From: Ectobacillus funiculus
GTDB taxonomy: Bacteria; Bacillota; Bacilli; Bacillales; Bacillaceae_G
Assembly: GCF_042429435.1 (NCBI RefSeq)
Contig: NZ_JBHMAF010000196.1
DNA length: 64,000 nt
Direction: 5' to 3' (one strand)
A program made the translations under genes and the position numbers. Under the pieces are notes generated by a model. It saw only the letters and a program-made list of their open reading frames with translations, searched no databases and was not told where the DNA came from. Of the stretch, positions 24,707-31,657 are shown piece after piece; positions within the stretch are counted from its first letter, which is position 1, and each line of letters starts with the position of its first letter.

Positions 24707-25684
24707 ATGTTGAAAGCAACTAGCATTCGGTTTTATGAATTTGGAGACCCAGAGCAGGTTTTACAAGTGGAAAATATAGAAGTAAACGGCCCGGGTATTG
24801 GTGAGGTGCTAGTACGAATGAAAACTCGGCCGATTAACCCATCTGATTTAATCCCCATTCGAGGAGCGTATTCCAATCGAATTTCTTTACCGAGTGTTCC
24901 AGGGTATGAAGGAGTTGGAACCGTAGAAGAGGTAGGTCCTTCTGTTTCTAAATGGTTTCTCGGCAAACGAGTGTTGCCATTACGAGGGGAAGGCACGTGG
25001 CAGGAATTTGTGAAAACTTCAGCTGAACTGGCCGTGGTAATTCCTGATTACCTAGAAGATGATACCGCAGCACAGCTCTATATTAATCCTATTACAGCAT
25101 GGGTTATTTGTACGGAGGTCTTGGCGTTAAAGTCAGGAGAGACTTTAATTGTAAATGCATGTGGATCTGCTATTGGTCGTATTTTTGCACAATTATCTCG
25201 TATTTTAGGCTTTCGTTTGATTGCGGTAACGCGAAATGACAACTACACTGAAGAACTAATTCAACTTGGTGCTTCATATGTAATTAATACAGAGACTACC
25301 TTGCTCTATAATGCGGTGATGGAATTAACAAATGGCTGTGGAGCAAAAGCCGCAATTGATTCTATTGGCGGCCGATTTGGTACAGATTTAGCCTACTGTG
25401 TTAGCCCTAATGGAACGTTCTTAACGATCGGTCTTTTGTCAGGAATACCTGTCAATTGGACAGAAATTATGAATAACACAAAAGTACATACAAACATATT
25501 TCATTTACGTCATTGGAATCAACAAGTATCTGTCCGAAAATGGCATGAAACATTTCATCAGATTATCCAATTCATTCATGATAAACAGTTAATTTTAATA
25601 AGACCTCAAATTCAATATGATCTCACAGATGTAAAAAAGGCTCTTGGTACTAGACATAGGGGGAAAATATTTTTAACTAGCTAG
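24707..25684 (+). CDS. Zinc-independent MDR alcohol dehydrogenase / quinone-reductase-like protein
   Basis: 325-residue medium-chain dehydrogenase/reductase. GroES-like N-terminal half with INPSDLIPIRGAY and SVPGYEGVGTVEEVG; Rossmann half with INPITAWV and the cofactor segment IVNACGSAIGRIFAQLSRIL. Zinc-binding cysteines of classical alcohol dehydrogenases are missing, so it belongs to the quinone oxidoreductase / trans-2-enoyl reductase (MECR-like) branch, probably NADPH-dependent. Substrate unknown. CTAAGGAGA precedes the ATG. It is not part of the conserved B. subtilis neighbourhood. Confidence 0.85.
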   Translation: MLKATSIRFYEFGDPEQVLQVENIEVNGPGIGEVLVRMKTRPINPSDLIPIRGAYSNRISLPSVPGYEGVGTVEEVGPSVSKWFLGKRVLPLRGEGTWQEFVKTSAELAVVIPDYLEDDTAAQLYINPITAWVICTEVLALKSGETLIVNACGSAIGRIFAQLSRILGFRLIAVTRNDNYTEELIQLGASYVINTETTLLYNAVMELTNGCGAKAAIDSIGGRFGTDLAYCVSPNGTFLTIGLLSGIPVNWTEIMNNTKVHTNIFHLRHWNQQVSVRKWHETFHQIIQFIHDKQLILIRPQIQYDLTDVKKALGTRHRGKIFLTS

Positions 25685-25868
25685 CAGATAAACCATCTCG
25701 TGATTTGAGTAACATGTAAGGACTGTTACGACTTTAGCTGAATTGTATTACGTTATTACGGTGAAAGTCTAACGTAATGTTAGATCAAAGTCCGCTTGAC
25801 ATGGGGCCTTTGCAAGCATATGCTCCGAATTTGCAATTGTTTCCAAAATCACCGGGATGTGTTTTAAT

Positions 25869-25922
25869 TAAAGAAAACTCGCCGATTGGCCTTCGGTTGG
25901 AAATTTATACTTTCTTACAGTG
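25869..25922 (-). repeat. Dispersed structured repeat, copy R8 (internally deleted)
   Basis: On the minus strand: CACTGTAAGAAAGTATAAATTTCC joins straight to GGCCAATCGGCGAGTTTTCTTTA. About 80 bp of the middle are gone, leaving the two ends. The remaining 25685-25999 spacer holds no supported gene; a 60-codon frame at 25777 has no ribosome site and runs through the repeat. Confidence 0.85.
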
Positions 25923-25999
25923 TAAAGTTATGCGAATATTCCTTTACAGGCTTGTATAAGCTAAATGAGAAAAAACTGTTAAATTAAGGAAGTGTTCAT

Positions 26000-26563
26000 A
26001 TGCTGCGTAAAGTTATACTCATTGGTCTGCTTGCCGTGCTTGCCGGTTATGCGCTTTATAACCAGTTTTGGAAAGAGGAGAAGCAAGAAGTCATTCAGCA
26101 GCCACAGGTAGAGGAAGCATTGGCCAATCAAGGATTGGAAATCGGTAAGGAAGCACCTGATTTTGAACTGCATGCACTCGACGGCTCTAAAGTCAAGCTG
26201 TCAGATTTAAAAGGAAAAAAGGTAATTTTAAATTTTTGGGCAACTTGGTGTCCGCCATGTAGACAAGAAGTGCCGGAAATGCAAACTTTTTATGAGAAGC
26301 ATAAAGAGGATGTTGTAATTTTGGCGGTAAACGCTACTGCTTTATCGACAGGCGAAACAAAGGAGAAGGTGAAAAGCTTTGCTTCCCAATATGGTGTTAC
26401 CTTTCCTATTTTGTTCGATAGCACATCGGAAGTAAGTGATACGTATCGGATTATGGTTCTGCCGACATCTTATTTTGTGGATACAAAAGGTGTAATCCGG
26501 CAAAAATCTATCGGTGCGATGACAGGGGAGTATATGGAAAAAACAATACAAGCATTACAATAA
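26000..26563 (+). CDS. yneN: Thioredoxin-like membrane-anchored protein YneN
   Basis: 187-residue TlpA/ResA-type thiol-disulfide oxidoreductase. An N-terminal hydrophobic helix (VILIGLLAVLAGYALYNQF) anchors it outside the membrane; the thioredoxin fold begins GKEAPDFELHALDG and the active site is WATWCPPC. Pro of the cis-loop follows in VLPTSYFVD. Likely partner of CcdA-supplied electrons. GGAAGTG precedes the ATG. Synteny after citB matches B. subtilis yneN. Confidence 0.9.
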   Translation: MLRKVILIGLLAVLAGYALYNQFWKEEKQEVIQQPQVEEALANQGLEIGKEAPDFELHALDGSKVKLSDLKGKKVILNFWATWCPPCRQEVPEMQTFYEKHKEDVVILAVNATALSTGETKEKVKSFASQYGVTFPILFDSTSEVSDTYRIMVLPTSYFVDTKGVIRQKSIGAMTGEYMEKTIQALQ

Positions 26564-26592
26564 GGAGCTGTTTTTATAAGGGCTCCTTTTGT
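26562..26592 (+). terminator. Terminator of yneN
   Basis: AAGGAGC / GCTCCTTTTG with a wide loop, directly at the stop codon. Confidence 0.7.
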
Positions 26593-26747
26593 CTTTATAT
26601 AAAAAAGGCGAACAAATGAGGAACATCTAAAATACTTTTGTAATTCTGCTTCTCGTGTGAAAAACACAAATTTTCTTACAACTTGTATGAAATAATCTTT
26701 CTTATGCCAATACTACCTAATAGCAACAATTGGAAAGGATGGGGCAT

Positions 26748-26891
26748 ATGAGACGAAATAGAAGAAAAACATTTGAGGAACTTGTGATGGAAAATAAGCA
26801 GCAGCTATTGAGTGATCAAGCAGCTATTGAGCAGCTTGAAGAGAGATTAGAACAGCGTTTAGAACTACGCCGGTTAGAACAAGCGGAATAG
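26748..26891 (+). CDS. fbpB: FbpB family small basic protein (47 aa)
   Basis: Short protein starting MRRNRRKTFEELVMENKQQL and continuing as an amphipathic helix rich in Glu, Leu and Arg. It matches the Fur-regulated basic protein B family, which in B. subtilis acts with the FsrA sRNA in iron sparing. AAAGGATGGGG lies upstream. I could not find a convincing Fur box, so iron control is inferred from the family. Inserted between yneN and sspN. Confidence 0.75.
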   Translation: MRRNRRKTFEELVMENKQQLLSDQAAIEQLEERLEQRLELRRLEQAE

Positions 26892-26948
26892 CACCTTGTA
26901 TAATTCTCACGCTAGGAATCATACTATTGGTGTGAGGAGGGATAAACA

Positions 26949-27092
26949 ATGGGCAATCAAAAACACGATCCTAAACGCTTCCAGCCAGATCATATTGGTA
27001 CGCAATCAAAGGGCTTTGATGGGAATAAAGGAAAGAAGATGCAAACGAAAACAGGAGAAACGCCTGTTGCTATTCATAATTATAACGGTTAA
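26949..27092 (+). CDS. sspN: Small acid-soluble spore protein N
   Basis: 47-residue minor SASP; MGNQKHDPKRFQPDHIGTQS and NKGKKMQTKTGETP resemble B. subtilis SspN (MGNNKKNGQ...HLGTKP...NKGEKM). GAGGAGGG before the ATG. In B. subtilis sspN-tlp is a SigG forespore operon; here repeat R9 and a terminator separate sspN from tlp. Confidence 0.92.
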   Translation: MGNQKHDPKRFQPDHIGTQSKGFDGNKGKKMQTKTGETPVAIHNYNG

Positions 27093-27131
27093 GCATAGGC
27101 AATGGTGTTGCCTGTGAAATGATATATGTGG

Positions 27132-27160
27132 GGAAAAAGGACGAGAAATCGTCCTTTTTC
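27132..27160 (+). terminator. Terminator of sspN
   Basis: GAAAAAGGAC / GTCCTTTTTC stem-loop with T-rich 3' arm. Confidence 0.88.
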
Positions 27161-27180
27161 TCACTTTCCCATTCTGTTTT

Positions 27181-27309
27181 CACTGTAAGAATGTATACAT
27201 TTTCAGCTAGAGGTGAATTCGACGTAGTCGGAAATTTTAGGGATACAGTATAAGGGCCACTACGCCTCTGTCTTCGCCTAACGGTTCGCCAATCGATGAG
27301 TTTTCTTTA
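27181..27309 (+). repeat. Dispersed structured repeat, copy R9
   Basis: Outer CACTGTA / TACAGT; inner CATTTTC / GAAATTT; CTACGCCTCTGTCTTCGCC; closing hairpin weakened to TCGCCAATCGATGAG. Lies between the sspN terminator and tlp, splitting an operon that is continuous in B. subtilis. Confidence 0.9.
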
Positions 27310-27375
27310 CCATACATATTCGTTTGTAATTAAAGCAAACTAACGTTGTATCTTACACATGAGGAGGAATGCAGC

Positions 27376-27609
27376 ATGACAAAGCAATATAAATCGAACC
27401 CGGATGATCGAAGCGATAACGTAGAAAAGCTACAGGAAATGGTACAAAACACAATTCATAATATGCATGAGGCAGAAGAAGCAGCTGAGTTTTCAAATGA
27501 AAAGGACCGCGCTGCGATTCAAGCAAAGAATCAACGTCGTTTAGACAGCATTGCTGCGATGCGTGATGAAATTAAAGATGAGTATGCCCATCGTGAAGGA
27601 AGAGAATAA
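27376..27609 (+). CDS. tlp: Spore protein Tlp
   Basis: 77-residue thioredoxin-like small acid-soluble spore protein family member. KSNPDDRSDNVEKLQEMVQN and IQAKNQRRLDSIAAMRDEIK are typical. Start at 27376 (MTKQYK) has AGGAGG 8 bp upstream; an ATG at 27346 does not. Found in the spore core in B. subtilis. Confidence 0.93.
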   Translation: MTKQYKSNPDDRSDNVEKLQEMVQNTIHNMHEAEEAAEFSNEKDRAAIQAKNQRRLDSIAAMRDEIKDEYAHREGRE

Positions 27610-27638
27610 AAAAAAGGCTGAGATAATCAGCCTTTTTT
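27610..27638. terminator. Bidirectional terminator of tlp and sleL
   Basis: AAAAAAGGCTGA / TCAGCCTTTTTT. One arm includes the sleL stop codon, so convergent genes share it. Confidence 0.9.
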
Positions 27639-28916
27639 GATAATATTGAAGTTTTCGGTAAGCAGACGCCAGTTTTGCGGGAAGGGTAAGCCGATTTTCC
27701 AATAGCTAATCCCGCGTATCCCCTGTTCTTTTATTAAATTGAACTTTGCCTGAACGGATCTTGCATCTTCAAACCATACCTCATGGAGTGCACCTTGTGC
27801 ATTTCTATAGGTAAAGTGAGGTGCCTGAGCGGTGTAATCAAAAGCGATGGCAGCATTGTGTGCTCTGGCTAAAGCAACAGCGGCAACGGAGCTGACGGCT
27901 TTGGCCATATTGCCAGGTTTAAATGGAAGCGGCCAGTCAAAGCCGTATAAATTTTGCCCCATCATAATTTTGTTTGCTGGCATTTGTGATTTTGCATATT
28001 GGATAACCTGTTTTACTGGACCAATTGGTGACACAGCTTGCGGAGGCCCCCCTTGCCAACCCCAATCATAAGTCATAATGACTACAAAATCGACAATCTC
28101 TCCGTGCGCTTTATAATCCAACCCTTCATAATATCGTCCGGTTTGAGCCGAACTGGTTTTTGGAACAAGCGTGGTACTTAGTGTATAGCCTTGTGGTAAG
28201 CGTGCTTTTACATTTCGCAGAAACTGATTGTATGCTTCGCGGTCAGTTGCAGCCACATCTTCAAAATCGAAGTGTACATCTCGCATGCCGTATTGTTCCG
28301 CTATTCGCAGGACGTTTGTAATCAGTTTATTTTGAATAGCTGAATTATTGAGCAGCACACTTGTTAACTCCGTACTAAAATTGCCGTTTTCTAGATTTGA
28401 CACAACGAGCATGGGGATTACACGATTCGCACTAATAGCATCTAAAACGGTTGGGATGCTTGTCGGCTCAACGAGTGTTCCGTCCCGTTTTGCTTCAAAG
28501 CTAAAATAGGCTAAGTATGTGAGATACGGAGAAGCGGCCCTTGTAGCCGTTACGAGACTTTCCCTAATGGGAATAGACGTTGGCTGCAGATAAGCAATAG
28601 ATTCCGCGTTTCGTTTCGAGCCTCTTGGGATATATAAACGCTGTCCGACTTGCAGCATCACGTTCGCAGAAATATTGTTGGCATTTGTCAATGCATTAAT
28701 GGTAGTGTTATGCGTTAGAGCGATTTTATATAAGCTGTCTCCAGGCTGAACATAATATACATTTCCGGGTGTATTTACGATTAACGCCTGCCCAACGACT
28801 AACACTTGTGCAGGATTTAAACCGTTGTCATTTGTAATCGTTTCGACAGTTGTTCCATAACGCTGTGCTATTTTGTACAAAGTATCACCGCGTTGCACTG
28901 TTACAATTTGCAGCAT
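27627..28916 (-). CDS. sleL: Cortical fragment-lytic enzyme SleL (YaaH), spore glycosidase
   Basis: 429-residue spore germination enzyme. Two N-terminal LysM domains (QIVTVQRGDTLYKIAQRYGT; VYYVQPGDSLYKIALTHNT) bind spore peptidoglycan; then a GH18-type TIM barrel with DVHFDFEDVAATDR, whose DxxD/E motif supplies the catalytic acid. B. cereus/B. anthracis SleL acts as N-acetylglucosaminidase on cortex fragments. No signal peptide, as for SleL. Ribosome site AGGAGGGA upstream. Not in this location in B. subtilis. Confidence 0.93.
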   Translation of the reverse strand: MLQIVTVQRGDTLYKIAQRYGTTVETITNDNGLNPAQVLVVGQALIVNTPGNVYYVQPGDSLYKIALTHNTTINALTNANNISANVMLQVGQRLYIPRGSKRNAESIAYLQPTSIPIRESLVTATRAASPYLTYLAYFSFEAKRDGTLVEPTSIPTVLDAISANRVIPMLVVSNLENGNFSTELTSVLLNNSAIQNKLITNVLRIAEQYGMRDVHFDFEDVAATDREAYNQFLRNVKARLPQGYTLSTTLVPKTSSAQTGRYYEGLDYKAHGEIVDFVVIMTYDWGWQGGPPQAVSPIGPVKQVIQYAKSQMPANKIMMGQNLYGFDWPLPFKPGNMAKAVSSVAAVALARAHNAAIAFDYTAQAPHFTYRNAQGALHEVWFEDARSVQAKFNLIKEQGIRGISYWKIGLPFPQNWRLLTENFNIIKKG

Positions 28917-29018
28917 ACAATCCCTCCTTTATAAGGAAAAAGATACGTCGCTTCTATTTTATTTTGCCACATCTTGTATTATGATTAGTATCGTTAACAG
29001 AGCATGGAGGGATATAGC

Positions 29019-29444
29019 TTGTACATATCAGAAAAACGTGTTGAAGTTCGCTATGCAGAAACAGATCAAATGGGCGTTGTGTATCATGCGAACTACGTCA
29101 TTTGGCTAGAGCTTGGGCGTACGCAGCTTATTGAAGACTTAGGCCTTTCCTACGTAGAAATGGAGAAGCAGGGCATTGTTTCTCCTGTATTAGATTTGCA
29201 GGTTACATATCGAAAGGCAATGCGCTACGGGGAGCGGGCACTCGTGAAAACGTGGATTGAGGCCTTGAACCCGCTTCGCGTTGTATATGGCTATGAAGTG
29301 TATAATGAAAAAGAAGAGCTGTGCATTACAGCAAGCACAACAAATATCCTAGTGAAACAGGATACATTTCGGCCCGTTTCATTTAAAAAATTCTATCCAG
29401 AATGGTATGAGGTATATGAAAAAGCAAAAAAACAAAGTGAGTGA
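29019..29444 (+). CDS. yneP: Acyl-CoA thioesterase YneP (4HBT family)
   Basis: 141-residue hotdog-fold thioesterase: EVRYAETDQMGVVYHANYVIWLELGR is the 4HBT catalytic signature with Asp in TDQMG. TTG start at 29019 preferred because ATGGAGGG at 29004 is itself the ribosome site; the predicted N-terminus MYISEKRVEVRY then aligns with B. subtilis YneP. Physiological substrate unknown. Confidence 0.9.
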   Translation: MYISEKRVEVRYAETDQMGVVYHANYVIWLELGRTQLIEDLGLSYVEMEKQGIVSPVLDLQVTYRKAMRYGERALVKTWIEALNPLRVVYGYEVYNEKEELCITASTTNILVKQDTFRPVSFKKFYPEWYEVYEKAKKQSE

Positions 29445-29463
29445 GAGAACGTAAAGAAATAAA

Positions 29464-29496
29464 GAAAACTTGCCAAGTCGGCAAGTTTTTTTTATT
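29464..29496 (+). terminator. Terminator of yneP
   Basis: AAAACTTGCC / GGCAAGTTTTTTTT stem-loop. Confidence 0.9.
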
Positions 29497-29612
29497 AATC
29501 CAAATTTAGTTACTCGAAAAAATAAAGAAATCAATCACTCAAAAGCAGATGGTGTCATCGGTGTGGACGTCAACTACAATCATATTGCTTTCTCCAACGT
29601 GAATGGACAAGG
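29497..29612 (+). pseudogene. Fragment of a TnpB/IS605 OrfB-like protein
   Basis: One frame reads INPNLVTRKNKEINHSKADG and VIGVDVNYNHIAFSNVNGQG with no start of its own. The GVIGVDVNYNHIAFS pattern resembles the first RuvC-type strand of IS605/IS1341 TnpB (GV.GID.N..H.A). Only about 40 codons remain. The family call is from pattern only. It may mark an old insertion. Confidence 0.4.
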
Positions 29613-29830
29613 ACAATTTAGATGTGAGGCTTTTTCTTGCAGTAGGTTCATTAGAAAAAGACTTTATGATTGAAGATGCAAAAGCACTATCAAAACGCTT
29701 GTTACATTTAGCTGATAGTAGACTGCAGATAGAGTTTAATGAGCTAGATGGAGAAAATCATGTATCCGTAATGCCGACAGTGTTAAGCCGTGCATTACGA
29801 TTTGTATCCAGCAATAATTGTACAAATTAA
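29603..29830 (+). pseudogene. C-terminal remnant of an alpha/beta-hydrolase esterase
   Basis: Open frame of 75 codons: VRLFLAVGSLEKDFMIEDAK, then LQIEFNELDGENHVSVMPTV and LSRALRF. GENH is the catalytic histidine end of Fes/BesA-type esterases, which are normally 250-300 residues; the nucleophile Ser and Asp-containing part are missing. No ribosome site. Fused directly to the TnpB-like fragment, so a deletion is likely. Confidence 0.55.
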
Positions 29831-30026
29831 TCTTCATCTAGAAAGATTCTATCAATGCCCATTTTGGAGGGGAATATTAATAGAGCAGGCTTCTTTACAA
29901 CATCAATCCTATCTGTTAAAATTTGGTATAACATAAGTATGATGAATATACAGCTATGTTTATAGGAATAACTTGTTAGTCAATGGGAAAGAGAATCATG
30001 ATAACTTGGAAAGGGAGGAATGCAAA

Positions 30027-30200
30027 ATGGGTGTCCCTTTGACATCGAAGGAAGTCATTGCTCAGATCCAGAAGTTAGAGAACGAAGGTAACTCTTTACG
30101 TAAAAAAGAGATAAAACAACTTTATCCAGATTTAATGCGGAGTGCTTTGTATTACTACCCAAGTTGGCAACATGCTATAGAAGAAAGTAAAATAAGTTAA
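30027..30200 (+). CDS. Solitary homing-endonuclease-associated repeat protein (57 aa)
   Basis: MGVPLTSKEVIAQIQKLENE, then LRKKEIKQLYPDLMRSALYY and YPSWQHAIEESKIS follow the pattern of the HNH/homing-endonuclease-associated repeat (helix, K..L, Y..L.R.A..YFPSW..A...). Here it is alone, with strong ribosome site AAAGGGAGG. It occupies the position of B. subtilis yneQ between yneP and yneR, but I cannot confirm homology. Possibly a small DNA-binding protein. Confidence 0.6.
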   Translation: MGVPLTSKEVIAQIQKLENEGNSLRKKEIKQLYPDLMRSALYYYPSWQHAIEESKIS

Positions 30201-30243
30201 CTATCCAATTTACACCGCGATATTAGAATAAGATGAATTCAGT

Positions 30244-30279
30244 TAAAGAAAACTCGCCAAAATCGGCGAGTTTTCTTTA
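30244..30279. terminator. Palindromic terminator built from two repeat ends (R10)
   Basis: TAAAGAAAACTCGCC / GGCGAGTTTTCTTTA: 15-bp perfect stem with loop AAAATC. The right arm is identical to the terminal 15 bases of the dispersed repeat, the left arm its mirror. It serves both the 57-aa gene and yneR, and supplies the yneR stop codon (30277-30279). Confidence 0.85.
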
Positions 30280-30567
30280 TTTTTCGTATTGAAAGTCTGG
30301 AGCCTCTGCATTTGGCTCGTATATGACAGAAAGATTATGGCCATCGAAATACCATTCGTCGTCTTCTTCAATGAAAAAGGTTACACCATTTTCTGTGATC
30401 TGGGCTGCAGGGTTTACAGGGAAGTCCTTGCGAATTCCAAGTGATAAACCTTTTTGTACTGTACTGCAGCCTCCGTATTGCACAAAAAATCGAATGGCAT
30501 CGCCTTGCTGTAAGTGAAGTTCGTTTTTATACCAAGCAGCTGCGTCTTTTGACACAAACATCTTCAT
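30277..30567 (-). CDS. yneR: HesB/YneR-like protein
   Basis: 96-residue HesB-like (Fe-S scaffold fold) protein: MFVSKDAAAWYKNELHLQQG, QYGGCSTVQKGLSLGI and WYFDGHNLSVIYE. Only one of the usual cysteines (GGCS) is kept, as in the YneR group, so a scaffold function is doubtful. Start at 30567 (MKMFV) has AGGAGG. Synteny supports the name. Confidence 0.9.
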   Translation of the reverse strand: MKMFVSKDAAAWYKNELHLQQGDAIRFFVQYGGCSTVQKGLSLGIRKDFPVNPAAQITENGVTFFIEEDDEWYFDGHNLSVIYEPNAEAPDFQYEK

Positions 30568-30611
30568 AACTCTTCCTCCTAAAGTTCTCATGTATTTATT
30601 AGTATAGAAAA

Positions 30612-30660
30612 AAACGCAAAAAGGCGCTATCTTTATGCTTTACAACTCCTTTTTGCGTTA
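30612..30660 (-). terminator. Terminator downstream of plsY
   Basis: On the minus strand AACGCAAAAAGG pairs with CCTTTTTGCGTT followed by seven T. Confidence 0.75.
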
Positions 30661-30673
30661 TAACGCCTTTTAC

Positions 30674-30738
30674 CCTTTGAGAAAGTATAAGTTTCCAGCA
30701 CTTTTCGGGGTGATGTCTAGCTCCCAAGGCCTGCTTTT
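30674..30738 (+). repeat. Repeat fragment R11 plus second motif (module B)
   Basis: CTTTGAGAAAGTATAAGTTTCCAGC is the first 25 bp of the dispersed repeat; it is followed by GGGGTGATGTCTAGCTCCCA AGG (module B), also seen at 36836 and 41791. It reaches the end of plsY. Confidence 0.75.
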
Positions 30739-30740
30739 TC

Positions 30741-31319
30741 TTATAATTTTACCTTTGGTTCCGTTTTATCTAAAATGCGTTTAATATTGGCTCGATGCCG
30801 ATAAATAACAAACAGAGCAATAAATGAGATACCGAAGATAAATGGCTTATCACCCTCAATGATAGCGGCGATGACAGCGACGACAGCTGTTATCATGGAG
30901 GACAGGGAGACGTATTTAGTTGTATACAAAAGTGCCAAAAATACAAGTATCACCACTAAGAAAATAACAGGCTGATAAAATAGAACAACACCTGCTGACG
31001 TAGCAACTGCTTTGCCGCCGCGGAAGCCTGCAAAAATTGGATAAACGTGTCCGATTATTGCAAGTAGACCAAACCAAAGCGGGTGAATGTCAACATTGAA
31101 AATAACAGGCAAAGATGCTGCAAGTGTGCCTTTTAAAATATCGGCAAATGTTACAATAAATCCCGCCTTCTTACCTAATGTGCGGAATGTATTTGTACCA
31201 CCTAGATTTCCGCTCCCATGCTGTCGTATGTCTATCCCGTACCCGAGTTTTCCGACTACTAAGGCAAACGGAATGGAGCCCAGTAAATAGGCGACTAGAA
31301 ATAAAATGTATGTAAGCAT
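30741..31319 (-). CDS. plsY: Glycerol-3-phosphate acyltransferase PlsY
   Basis: 192-residue polytopic membrane enzyme that acylates glycerol-3-phosphate from acyl-phosphate, first step of phospholipid synthesis. Conserved motifs: GSIPFALVVG, GSGNLGGTNTFRTLGKKAG and HVYPIFAGFRGGKAVATSAG. Ribosome site AGGAGAAG. Matches YneS of B. subtilis in place and length. Confidence 0.97.
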   Translation of the reverse strand: MLTYILFLVAYLLGSIPFALVVGKLGYGIDIRQHGSGNLGGTNTFRTLGKKAGFIVTFADILKGTLAASLPVIFNVDIHPLWFGLLAIIGHVYPIFAGFRGGKAVATSAGVVLFYQPVIFLVVILVFLALLYTTKYVSLSSMITAVVAVIAAIIEGDKPFIFGISFIALFVIYRHRANIKRILDKTEPKVKL

Positions 31320-31426
31320 ACGTTTCTTCTCCTTTATAAGGATGATAGTAATAAAAACAACAAGAGGCCGTTTTTCCTAATCTATTGTATCATATAACGA
31401 AAAAGTTAGAAGTTGTTTTTTTTTTG

Positions 31427-31530
31427 CACGGTAAGAAGCTATAAATTTCTAACTAGAAGCCAATTCGACGTAGTGAGAAATTTTAGGAATACAGTATAAG
31501 TAGGGCTTGCCAGTCGACGAGTTTTCTTTA
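31427..31530 (+). repeat. Dispersed structured repeat, copy R12 (short form)
   Basis: Outer CACGGTA / TACAGT (one mismatch), inner TTTCT / AGAAA. The conserved CGCCTCTGTCTTCGCC block is absent: AAGTAGGGC joins directly to TTGCCAGTCGACGAGTTTTC. The same short form is seen in R16. Confidence 0.9.
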
Positions 31531-31657
31531 CAAACTGCTACGCAGAGACGTTATACAATATGTGTCACAATACTGTGAGAATCTGCACATTTTTCCAATT
31601 CTATATACAGTATAATTTTAATGTTGATGATACTATATTTTGTGTGGAGTGAGGAGA

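Noticed and set aside
25777..25959. 60-codon frame after the MDR gene
   Set aside because: No ribosome site, crosses repeat R8; composition not convincing.
29019..29444. ATG start of yneP at 29004
   Set aside because: That ATG lies in the ATGGAGGG ribosome site of the TTG start and adds residues not shared with YneP.
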